64,000 nt of DNA, from NCBI RefSeq assembly GCF_013426205.1, contig NC_089422.1, positions 1,798,001 through 1,862,000 on the forward strand. Direction: 5' to 3'. Made by a program: the position numbers and the translations under genes. The notes beneath the pieces were generated by a model, which was not told where the DNA came from, ran no database searches, and saw nothing but the letters and a program-made list of their open reading frames with translations. This document shows positions 33,541-45,200 of this stretch, one piece after another. Position 1 is the stretch's first letter, and each line of letters starts with the position of its first letter. Source of the stretch: Metarhizium brunneum (lineage: Eukaryota > Ascomycota > Sordariomycetes > Hypocreales > Clavicipitaceae).

Positions 33541-33759
33541 GACGCTATTTAAGAGGACCCTTGATGTCTTGGCCGGCTCCGCAGACCCGCCCGTTAATGA
33601 CATGGATATCAACGGAACTAGCAGAGGCCCGGCCCGAGCCCCCCCGGCCCTGAGAGCCCCGTTTTCGACCTCGTGGGCGGTAGCGGCGGGCACAACTGGA
33701 ATGACGCCTGCCAAGTAAAGAATTGTATGAGTGGCTGGTCGGGATACAATGCAGGCTAG
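33541..33759 (+). pseudogene. gene fragment with probable frameshift in a C run
   Basis: Coding-like, G/C-biased sequence reads VNDMDINGTSRGPARAP in one frame; after the C7 run near 33638-33644 the adjacent frame reads FDLVGGSGGHNWNDACQ and then a stop at 33757. I do not recognise the family. It may belong to the same class of lost gene as the fragment at 31862-32047, which cannot be shown here. Confidence 0.35.
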
Positions 33760-34273
33760 TGCTGCGACTTTCAGCTGTTTTTTGTGGATCTCCTGGTAGC
33801 CTCGAGGAATCCCTATTCGGCTTTTCCACCGCCCTGGAGACGACGACCGCAGTTGTCGTATCCAAATGGGGCGAGAGAATCCCCATGCAGCTCATGCAGC
33901 CGCATAAAGGGATACAGAGCGGTTGTAGAATCACAGGGCTCGGATCTTGAGTTGAGATAGCATCTAAAGCGGAGATCGTAGCATGTCCAAGGACCAGTCT
34001 CTGCCTTGGCGGTCGGCAAAGATATCTTCTGACATACTAGTTAAGCAGCTCTAGAAGCAGACACGCCTAACTGTGAAGATGAGATAGCTCTTGGCCAGGA
34101 GGCGCCCTTGGAACGTCCATGCCCGCTTATTCCACTGCCATCTGTCGGTCTTGATTTCAGGTGGCCGGTCCAGCAGCAAGTGAGCTCCGCCGGCGCAGGG
34201 GGAGACCTACTTCTCCGGCCCATGATCCTCGTCTAGGGCTAATAGACCTGTCTGCTGTCTTGGACAGTGCAAA

Positions 34274-34522
34274 TGTGACAATGGCTTGACTAAAGGTCTT
34301 GGAGCAAAAGGGCTCAATTCAATAATAATCTTATAGAATGTTAAAGGTCCTGAGTTATAAAGAGAAAAGAATAAAATAATAACCGCTATATATATATAAA
34401 AGGAACGCTTATACTTAAAGCTTTTACCTGGATACGTGTTTAAGCTATAAAACTAATAAGTCCTGTATTTTTAATACCTCTTTATTAGGCTTCACGATCT
34501 GTTGGGCCTTTTCCATGTAACA
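34274..34522. mobile_element. solo LTR with 5-bp target duplication, copy 2
   Basis: It starts TGTGAC, ends GTAACA, and is flanked by GCAAA at 34269-34273 and GCAAA at 34523-34527. It is homologous to 32048-32292 but more A/T-rich, consistent with RIP. A matching duplication around a single LTR means internal recombination removed the rest of the element. Confidence 0.8.
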
Positions 34523-34527
34523 GCAAA

Positions 34528-35990
34528 GGGCTCCATTAAAGTCTAGTAACAGTCGTCTTCAATAGCTTTCCCGTGCAGTGACCGTCGTGGTGTCCCTTGC
34601 ATAGTTGTGGAAACTCTTGAATGAGGCTCCTCTTGTTTTCCCAGCGGCGAGACATCTTCCTAAAAACCCTGTTGCGCTGCTCAGGGGGTACGATAGCCGA
34701 CATCCGAGCTATGGTGGGTTGAAAGGGCAGTCAGGACCAGGTAAAACTCGCATCGCTCGAGGTCCGGCTGACTCCAGACAGCACACCGTCTATGAGTGAG
34801 CCTTTTCTCCTCAGCTTCGCGGCCCACCGATGTGTAGCCATGCATCTGCCAAACGAGGTGACATGGGGCATCTTTGGTGTGAACTGGCTGCAGATCAGGG
34901 CACAGATCCGTCAAAATGCGACTGGTTCCTATGGTTTGCGACTGTGTCCCGAGAATTTATCGCTCGCTCGCTAATCGCAACGACAAGTATGATTGTTTGG
35001 TGTCTAATAGCCGGTCGTCTTCTTTAACAGACACTATACAGTTCATGTATTCTTGCTTGCTTGTATTTAGTGACAATATAATGCGAATAAATTACACATT
35101 AATTCCAGCTGATTACCAATCGCATCTTACACGAATTAGAAACTGGAGAAGCCGTTAACCATGAGTTGCAATCAAAGATTCAGTAAGGAACGTCTTCTCT
35201 TTCAACTCTATCCAGCTACACTCCCGAGTCCAACACGCCATGAATACAGCGAACATATTACTCTCCAGCGCCATCGAAAGTCACATCCCTGATATTTATT
35301 TTATTTGTGCAACTGCCAAATATCACTACCCATCCTATGGCAGAGGCAGGATAACTGGGCTTAGAACAGAGGTTTCGATTTAAACTATAGTAATTACCTT
35401 TTGGTTATTTTCTTGTCTTAGCACGAGGCTCTAAGGGATAAAAGGTCCCTATAAATACAAGAAGTCAGTAAGGGCTGTGTGCCTGAGGCAGCCCTTACGT
35501 TTGACCGACTTTGGGCCTCGTGACCGTTGCCTTTGTTGGCCTAACGCCCTTTCTTGTGTGCCAACCGTGTAACACCTCCTGCGGCACCTACACCAATCAT
35601 TTTGATACTTCTCCCCTTGAAACTCATATTGCTCATTTCCCCTGCTCCAGGCTTTTCTTGCACAAGCAGGGGATGATGCTGCACAATATTGGATATGAAA
35701 GCCAGTAAGAAACCACCTCCAGGCAAGCATGGTGATCCATGCCCAATCGAGGGCACGGCAAGATACAAGGCTCAACTGCAACATATAATGAGTGGTGCCA
35801 GCATACATGTCTTTTCGTGCAACACAAGGCAACAAAGGGGTAGCCTTAGCTGCTAATGTGATAAAATGCCGAGAGATCTTGCCCAAGTTTCTGCGTCGTC
35901 CAAATTTCTTCTCCTATCCCCTCCTCTCCCGGGCCTCAATCACGGCCGTACGAGACGCCTTTCCATTCTCGCCCACCAGCACAGAAAGCC
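34528..35990. other. accessory intergenic stretch
   Basis: No gene is recognised. A perfect 10-bp stem hairpin (GTAAGGGCTG, 11-nt loop) lies at 35468-35498. CCGTGTAACA near 35565-35574 resembles the 3' end of the solo LTR family, possibly a third, more diverged copy. Confidence 0.4.
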
Positions 35991-36256
35991 ATGACTGAGA
36001 AAGGAACTTGGCTCGGGCCACTTACAACAACGTGGACAATGCCGTCCACCTGCACGCTGCTGTATCCGTGGCCAGACTACTGGAATTCGACCATGTACGC
36101 ATATCGCGGCCAGCGCTGTGACACGAGTGTGGGACCCAAGGATGGTAAAGATTGCTGGCCTCCTCGAAGGAAAGAAGTCCAGGACAAAGAGTCTGCCATC
36201 GGCGGCTAGGGCTTTTACTCTCCCGGTCTGGTTTACCCTGCCGGGTACACGACGGC
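35991..36256 (+). pseudogene. 5' half of a Cys-rich membrane protein gene, cut by element B
   Basis: The frame from ATG 35991 reads MTEKGTWLGPLTTTWTMP, with KDCWPPR and GFYSPGLVYPAGYTTA further on. It ends at the target duplication ACGGC (36252-36256), directly before element B. Its continuation lies 23.9 kb away at 60146: dropping the element and one duplication copy leaves the frame open across the join, PAGYTTA running into CSATGSQRADWG. Two lesions look like RIP spilling out of the element: a TAG stop (ending 36209) where GGWGFYSPG is expected, a TGG to TAG change, and Tyr in place of the expected Cys in LVYPAGY. Upstream sequence 35800-35990 should hold the old promoter. Confidence 0.85.
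36252..36256. repeat. target site duplication of element B, left copy
   Basis: ACGGC; the right copy at 60141-60145 is ACAGC, differing by one RIP-type transition. Confidence 0.85.
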
Positions 36257-36521
36257 TGTCAGGAGGGTTTTCACAATAGCAAAGTGCCTAGGGAGATAGA
36301 GCTAATAGCCTTATAATAAGTTAATAGCTAATTAGGTATACTTTAATAATTTTATTTATTTTTAAACCTTTAAGTTTTTATAAGCTTAAAAATCCTTTTT
36401 TTTATAATTAATAATAATTTTACTTTTAAAACTTAATTAAAGCTTAAAGTTAATTTTTTTAAAACCTTTTAATAATTAATATTTAGCTTATATATTTAGG
36501 ATTTACTTTTAGTTTTTAATA
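36257..36521. repeat. left LTR of element B
   Basis: The first 45 bp keep normal G/C content (TGTCAGGAGGGTTTTCACAA), while the rest is RIP-converted and ends TTAATA, matching CTGACA in the other LTR. Confidence 0.85.
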
Positions 36522-38279
36522 AGATTTTCCCTTATTAATTATAATTATACTTAGTTATAATATTATAATAATATACTTATTATAAATATAATTTTTAATA
36601 ATAATAATAATTATAAGTAATTCTAATAACCTAATAATTTTATAAGTAATTACTTAACTTTTAAAGCTTATAATATAAAAAAATAATTACTTTTTTTTAA
36701 TTTTTTCTTTTTTTTTCTTTTTTTCTTTTTTAATTAATATTTTTTATAAGTTATTAAAACTTTTAATAAATAAATAACTAATTTATTATAATTTTTATTA
36801 CTTATATTACTAATTTTTTATTTTTTAATCTAGGTTTTTTAAAATTTTTTCTTAGCTTATTTACTTATTTTTAATAAGTTTTTAGGCTTTTTATATTATT
36901 TAATTATTATTAACTTATTATTTAAATATTTACTTATTATTTTACTTTTTATATTATTATAATAATAGCCTTATTAGTATTATTAGCTAATTTTTTAACT
37001 TTTAAAAAGTTACTTTTATAAGTTATATTTTTTTTTATTAACCTAGCTATTAACTTATTATTTAATAATTATACTTATTTTTATTAATATTATATATATT
37101 AAGTAATAGCCTAAAGATTCCTTAATAATATACTTAATTATAATTTTTTTTAATTAATAAATATATTATAATTATAAATTATAAGTATATTATTATTTTA
37201 TTATTTTTTTTTATTTAATAATACTAATAAATTTTATTAAATATATTTATTATATTAAAAATAATAAAATTTATATTTATATAAGTTTTTTAAATTACTT
37301 TTTATATTATATATATTATTAACTTATTATTAGCTTAATAAATACTTTTATTTTATTTATTAAAAGTTTTATAATATTATTAATTATATTAATAAGAATA
37401 TTTATTATAAAAAAAATCTAATAAGTTTATTATTTTTTATTAATTATATATTATTAATTTATTATAACTTAAAAGTTTTTTATTATTTATAATTACCTTA
37501 AATAAGCTTTTATTATTTATAAAAATACTAATAAAACTAGCTATACTTATTAAGCTTATTTTTAGGTTATAAGCTTTTTACCTTTTTTTTTTATTTATTA
37601 TAACTTTATTACTTATTTTTTTTTTATTTAAAGCTAATAAATTTTTATATAATAAAATACTAAATATAAAATTATATATAATAAATAAGCTATAAATAAA
37701 TAGCTTATTACCTTTATTAAATTATAAGTTTAACTTAATATTATTAATAGTTTTTATTATATTATATAATACTTAAACTAAGTAAGTTTATGTTAATATT
37801 ATTATTTATTTATTATTAATTTATTATTAAATAATAGTTAATTATTTTAACTTTTTAATATATATTATACTTAAAATTTTACTTAATAAATTAATTATAA
37901 TTATAATAAATTTTAATATAAAAAATAATAATATTAAAAAGTAATTTAATAATAATTAATTAATAATTAAGCTTATTTTAATTTTATTTAATATAATTAA
38001 AATTTCTTTTATATATTATTTTTTTTTTACTTTTTTTTTATAATTTTTTATATATAAGCTTATTATTAATTAATTATTACTTTATTATTAATATAATTAT
38101 TTTTTATAATAATATTTTTTATTTTTAAAATTAAAAATTATTTTTAATATTTTTTTTTTTTTAATATTTTTTATTTTTTATTAATTTTTATAATATATTA
38201 TAAATAAATAATATTTTTATTATATAATTATAAGTTTTTATTATTATAATAATTTTTTATTTTTATAAAAAAAAAAGTT

Positions 38280-39150
38280 ATTTTAAAATCTAAATTTTAC
38301 TTTTTATTAATTTAGCTTAATTTTCTTAGTTTATTATATAATTATAATTAATTTATTACTTATTTTATTTTTTATTTTTTTAAGCTTTATAAAAAAAATT
38401 ATTTTTAAAAAGTATTTTTTATTTTTTTACTTATTAAAATTAATTTTCTTAGTTTATTATAAAATTATAATTAGCTTATTACTTAGCTTAATTTATTTTT
38501 TTTTAATTTTATAAAAAAAAAATTTATTTTTAAAAAGTATTTTTTATTTTTTTACTTATTAGAATTAATTTTCTTAGTTTATTATAAAATTATAATTAGC
38601 TTATTACTTAGCTTAATTTACTTTTTTTTAGTTTTATAAAAAAAAAAATTATTTTTAAAAAGTATTTTTTATTTTTTTACTTATTAAAATTAATTTTCTT
38701 AGTTTATTATAAAATTATAATTAGCTTATTACTTAGCTTAATTTATTTTTTTTTAATTTTATAAAAAAAAAATTTATTTTTAAAAAGTATTTTTTATTTT
38801 TTTACTTATTAGAATTAATTTTCTTAGTTTATTATAAAATTATAATTAGCTTATTACTTAGCTTAATTTACTTTTTTTTAGTTTTATAAAAAAAAATTTA
38901 TTTTTAAAAAGTATTTTTTATTTTTTTACTTATTAAAATTAATTTTTTTAGTTTATTATAAAATTATAATTAGCTTATTATTTAACTTAATTTATTTTTT
39001 TTTAATTTTATAAAAAAAAAATTTATTTTTAAAAAGTATTTTTTATTTTTTTACTTATTAAAATTAATTTTTTTAATTTATTATAAAATTATAATTAGCT
39101 TATTATTTAATTTAATTTATTTTTTTTTAGTTTTATATAAATAAAAAATT
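38280..39150. repeat. about 124-bp tandem repeat, seven copies, in element B
   Basis: The block TTTTCTTAGTTTATTAT recurs at about 38320, 38444, 38569, 38693, 38818, 38942 and 39067, giving a period near 124-125 bp. Copies differ by transitions and small indels in A and T runs. Inner copies alternate between TTAAAATTAA and TTAGAATTAA variants, suggesting duplication in pairs. Confidence 0.8.
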
Positions 39151-42017
39151 TATTTTTTTAAAATATAATTTTTATTTTTTTATTTATTATAATTAATTTA
39201 TAAAATTTCTTATAAATATATAGTTTTATTATTATTATTTATACTTAGATTTTTTATATTAAAATAACTTTTTTTTTTTATATTTTATTATATTTTTATA
39301 TAAAATATAATAATATAAAATTATAAGCTAATAATTATAAGTTTTTAGTATTATTATAGCTTTTTTATTTTATTAAGTATTTATACCTAATATTATTATA
39401 TTAATATATAATAATATACTTTATATTATATATTTTTTTAGGTTTTAAAGCTTTATTTTATAGCTTAATAATTATAAATACTTTATTAATATTACTTTAA
39501 AAAAATTTTAATTAAAAAATATAAAAAATATTATAAATATATACTTATAATAATAAAGCTAACTTATATATTAAGCTATTTATTTTAATTTCTTTTAATA
39601 TTTTATAAAATTTTAAGTATTTAAAAGTAAATTTTTTATTAAGTTTTTAAAAATTAATATTTTTTATAAAAAGTAATATATAATTATTTTTTTTAAATTA
39701 TATTTTTTTATATTTTATATTATAATATTAAGCTTAAATCTTTTATATATTACTTAATAATTAGTTAATTATTATATATTTATTTTAAAGTTTTATAATA
39801 TAATTTTTTATTTATTTATTAATAATATTTAAAAGTTTTATAATATAAATTAATTTTTATAATATATAATTTTATAATACTTTTATAAAAATATAATTAT
39901 AATTTATATAATAGCTTATATTATAAGTATATTAAGCTAATAATAATTAGTTTTTTTTAGTTATTTTACTTAAAACTTCTAAAAGCTTAAAAATAATATT
40001 CTAATAATTAGTTTTAATACTTTATTTAATTATTAATTTATAAGTAAAAAATAATATTAAATTATTATTTTATTATTAATAAATAATAAAATATTTTTTA
40101 AAACTAACTAATAAAAATTATATTATAATTACTTATAATACTTTTTAGTATTTTATATTTTTAGAATACTTATTATAAAAAAATTATAATAAATTTATTA
40201 TTAATAATTATCTTAAATACTAATATATATATAATATATTTAAAAAACCTATTAATAATTATAAAAATTAAATTATAAACCTTATTATTATATATACTTA
40301 TAAAAGGTAATTTTATAATAAAATTTATTAAAAGCTTTTAAAAAAAGTAATCTAGTATTAATAATATTATTAATTTATTATATAGCTTATATAACTTTAA
40401 TTTTAATAATTAATAATTTAAGTACTTAATAATATACTTTTTAATATTAGCTTTTATATTTTTTTTAAAAATACTAGCTTATAACTTTTTTTAAGGTTTT
40501 TATTATACTTTAATATTTTATTATAATATTATTATATATTAATATTAGAATTTTTTTATAAAAACCTAAAAAAATATATACTTAACTCTTAAAGTAAAGT
40601 AGGCTTTTTAGGTTAACTTTTTAGTTTTTTTTAATAATAATTATAATATTATAAGCTAATAATTATTTTTTTTATATTATAAAATCATTTTTTTATTATA
40701 TTTTAATTAATAAATTTAAGGTAAAAAAAGCTATTTTAGCTGCTTTTTTATTTTTACTTATTTTAAGAATTTATAATCTAGCTAAAATTCTTTTTATTAC
40801 TAAAAGCCTTATAACTAGATTATTACTAGGTTTTTACCTTATAAGTAATATATATAATACTAGCTTAAAATTTTATTAGCTTTTTTTTATTTATAGTTTT
40901 TTATAAAATATAATTACTTTCTTATTTTTAAAAGTATAATTTTATAGCTTATTTTTTATAAATTTCTTAAAAAAAATAATAATTATAAAGCTTTTTTTTA
41001 TTTAATAGTATTTTTATTATAATAATTAGCTTTTTTAAATAAATTATTTATTAGATTAAGCTTTTTTAGGTAATATTTAATAATAAAGTTATATAAATAT
41101 AACTTATTTAATATTATAACTTATTTATTAATTAATTTTAACTTTAATTTTAAGTATTTATAATTTAAGTAATTTATTATTACTTTAATTAAGTGCTTTA
41201 AGTAAGCTAAATAATATTTTTATATATAAAAAAACTCTTAAATAGCTAATAGCTTAGTATTTAAAATAATATAATATAGCTTTAAGCTATTTAATTTTCT
41301 TAATATAAATACTATTAAATACTAGTATTTTAATAATAATTATATTAATATTATATTAATAATAAAATTAAAAACATTTATTTTTATTTTAAAATAAGCT
41401 TTAAAGTTAAAGTATATTAGAATTAAAGCCTTTTAAAAATAGCTTTTAAGTTTATTAAATATAATTAATATATTATTAAGTAATTATAATTTACTTTTTT
41501 TTTTTTTTAATTAGGTTTATTAATAATATTATAATTTTATTATAATTTTTAATAAACCTTTAATAAAACCTAATAAATTCTAAAAATAATAAGATTTTTA
41601 TTATATTATTAAGTTATAATTAATTTATAATAGCTTAAATATATTTAGGTTTTATTTTAATTTTATTATTATTTATAATAAATTTTAAAAAAAATACCTT
41701 AATATTAAAAAATTTATATTTTTTAAGGTTAATATATAATCTTATTACTTAAAGCTTTTTTAGTACTTTTTTAATATATTATTTATATTTTATAATTTTA
41801 TTATTATATATTAAAATATTATTAAAGTAAATTATATAAATTATATTAATTAAAAGGCTTAATAAGTTATTAATATATTCTTAAAAAGTAACTAATATAT
41901 TAATAAATTTAAAAGGTATAATTAGGTATTTAAAGTAATTATATTAGTATTAAAAAGTAGTTTTTTACTTATTTCCCTTATAAATATATAATTAATAATA
42001 AGTATTTTTAAGGTTAA

Positions 42018-42294
42018 TATTATAGACTTAAGCTAGAGGCTTAGATCTAGGTAAAATTCTAAGTAAAGCCGGCCTAGACCTAGTATAAATAAATTTTAAG
42101 CTATTAAAAACTTTAAGGTTTAAGTAAAATCCTAAGTAAAGCTAAATTAAACCTAATATAAATAAACTTTAAATTAAAATAAAATATATTAAGAAAAATA
42201 AAAAAAAAATAAAACTTTTTTTTTTTTTTTTTAAGTTTATTTTTATTATTTAATAATATATATATATAATTATAAATATAATTAGTTTATTATA
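42018..42294. repeat. left LTR of element A
   Basis: It keeps a less damaged patch (AAAGCCGGCCTAGACCTAG near 42064-42082). It contains an internal duplication of roughly 73 bp, units near 42051 and 42124, each including CTAAGTAAAGC and CTAATATAAATAAA-like sequence. Confidence 0.8.
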
Positions 42295-45200
42295 AAAAAT
42301 AAACTTTATTATAAATAATTTTATAAAATAAATAATTAATATAAAACTAGGCTTATTTATATCTAAAAATATTATATTAATTAATAGCTTTTAAAGTAAT
42401 ATTATAATACTTTAAGAAGTTATTATTACTTAGATATAAAAGCTTTATAAGCTTATTAAATAATATTTTTTTCTTAAAAACTAAATAATATAAATTTTTT
42501 TTATAATAATAATACTAGTTTATATTAGCTTTTAAGTAAAGTATAAATTAATTCTAATAAAAGCTTTATTTAATAATAATAAAACTATATTTATAGCTTA
42601 AAAAAGCCTAATATAATATAAGTTAATTATAAATATAATATTTATAGGTAATAATTATAATTAATAAGCTTTTATTTTTTAAAACTTTTTAATTAAAATT
42701 TAAAGCTAAATAGCTTTTTACTTTAATAATAATAAAAAAGTTAATTATAATCTAATTATATTTTTAGGTTATTTAGCTATTATATATATTAATTTTTATA
42801 AAAAAAATAGCTTTTATTAAGCTTAATTAAATAAAATAATAATAAAATAAATTATTTATAAATTTTTTTATTTAATTTAAAAATAAAATTATATTTATTA
42901 AAAGCCTTAAATAAAAGAATTTTATTAAGTTAATAAAATTATAATAATTTTTTAATAAATATATATAAAAAAAAATTATTAATTAAAAAATATTATATTT
43001 TAAATATATTAAAATAATAGCTTATTTTTATAATATAATTATAAATATTAAATTATTATAATTAAAAGAGAAATTTTATAATAAATAAAATAAATATAAT
43101 ATAAACCTTAAAAGAAAATAATATAATAATAAAAATATAATTATAATAAATATAAGTAAATTAGAGTTTTAAGCCAGGCTTAAAAAAAATATAAGTTATA
43201 ATTACCTTTAAAACTAATAAAAAAAATAAGTTTATTAAATATTAATTAATATAATTAATTAATAATATAAAAAAAAAATACTTATATTATAAATTTATAA
43301 GCTATTATATTTTAAAGTATATATTTTTTTTTAATATTTATAAATATCTAATATAAAAAAAATAATAATAAAAAATTTTATTTTTAATATAAATAAAAAT
43401 AAAAAGCTATTAAGAAATAAAATACTTTTATAATAAATTTTTTATTAAAAGTATTATAATATAATAATAATTATAAACTAAAAAATATATTATATAAAAA
43501 ATAAAAACTAAAAAAAAATAAATTAAAAATAAATATATTATTTTTTTTAGTTTTTATATTAATTAACTTTTTAAAGTTTATAAATATTTAAGTAAATATA
43601 AGCTATAATTATTATATAATAATAAGTAAAAAATTTATATAATATATAAAATTAAATTTAATTTTATTAAGTAAATAATAATAAATATATATTATAATAA
43701 AAATAAAAAAAAAAAATAATATAATAAAAATTATATTTTTTAATTTTTTACTTAATATAATTTAAGATAAATATAAATAACTAAAAATTCCTAATAATAA
43801 TATATATAATACTAGGCTTTATATAAAATATTATACTAAAAATATTATAAATAATATAATATAATATAAGTATATAATTAATTAAAAAAAAATTATAATT
43901 AATATTATAAATAACTTAATAATTTAAGGGTTAAGTAATTAAGGGACCTAAAAGCTTATAATATTAATAATAAGGTTAATATTTATTAGTATTATTTAAT
44001 AAGCCTAAAAAATAAAAAAAAAGTATTAATTAATAGTTATAAGCTTATATAAAATAATATTAATACTATATATATAAAAAGCTAATTTAAATTAATAGTA
44101 AGAAAAACTACTCTAGCTTCCCTATAACTTATAGGACTTCTAGAACCTTTTTAACTAAAAAAAAGTAAATAAGCTACTTTTATATTAGAGCTAATTAAAC
44201 TATTATATATAATTAAAGTAGTATCTAGATAAAATTAATCTAGATTTACTATAAATATTACTTTATAATATATTATAAGAATATTTATTAGAAATTAAAA
44301 AGTAAATTATAAACCTAATAAATAAAAGATAAATTAGGGTAAGCTTTTTATTAGCTATAATCTTAATATTATTAGCTAAAAAATTAAAAGAAAAATAATA
44401 GTTTTATATAAATTATTATACTTTAAATAAAGTAATAAAATAAAATTATTACTTACTTTTACTTATTAAAAAAATATTATATTTTTTTTTTAAAATTAAG
44501 TAATTTATAAAACTAAATATTTAATTAATATTTTATAAATTTTAAATTATATTAAATAAAAAGCTTTTAATTATATTTTAAACTTAATTTAAACTTTTTA
44601 AGTAGTTAATTTACTTATTTAAGTTAATAAGTACTTTTATAATATTTTAATAATATATTAATAATACCTTAAAAAAAACTTTAAGTAATTTTATTATAAT
44701 ATATTTTAATAATATTTTTATTTACTTAAAAAGCTTATAAAAAAACTATATATAAAAGGTATATAATATACTTATAAAGTTTTATATAATTAAATTATAT
44801 TTTAATATAAAAAAATATATATTTTATATTTAAAAAGTTAAATATTTAAGGTTTATTATTTATATAAATAAAAAAATTTACTTTAACTTAAAAAAAATTA
44901 AAGTTATATAAAATTAAAAACCCTTAATATATAAAAAAAAAATCTAAAAATTCTTAGATTTTATTAATTTTTATTAGGATTTTATTTTAAATTTTTTTTT
45001 TTTTATAAAATTACTTTTAAAATTACTAAAAAAAAATATATTTTTTTAATAATTAATTAAGTATAATAAGGCTTTTAAAATATTAAAAAAAGTATTTATT
45101 TTTTACTTAGTTTTAAAATAATAAAATTTTATTAAAAAAATAATAATTAAAGTAAATTACTTAATTAATATCTTAAAAAAATACTTATTATAAATTATTA

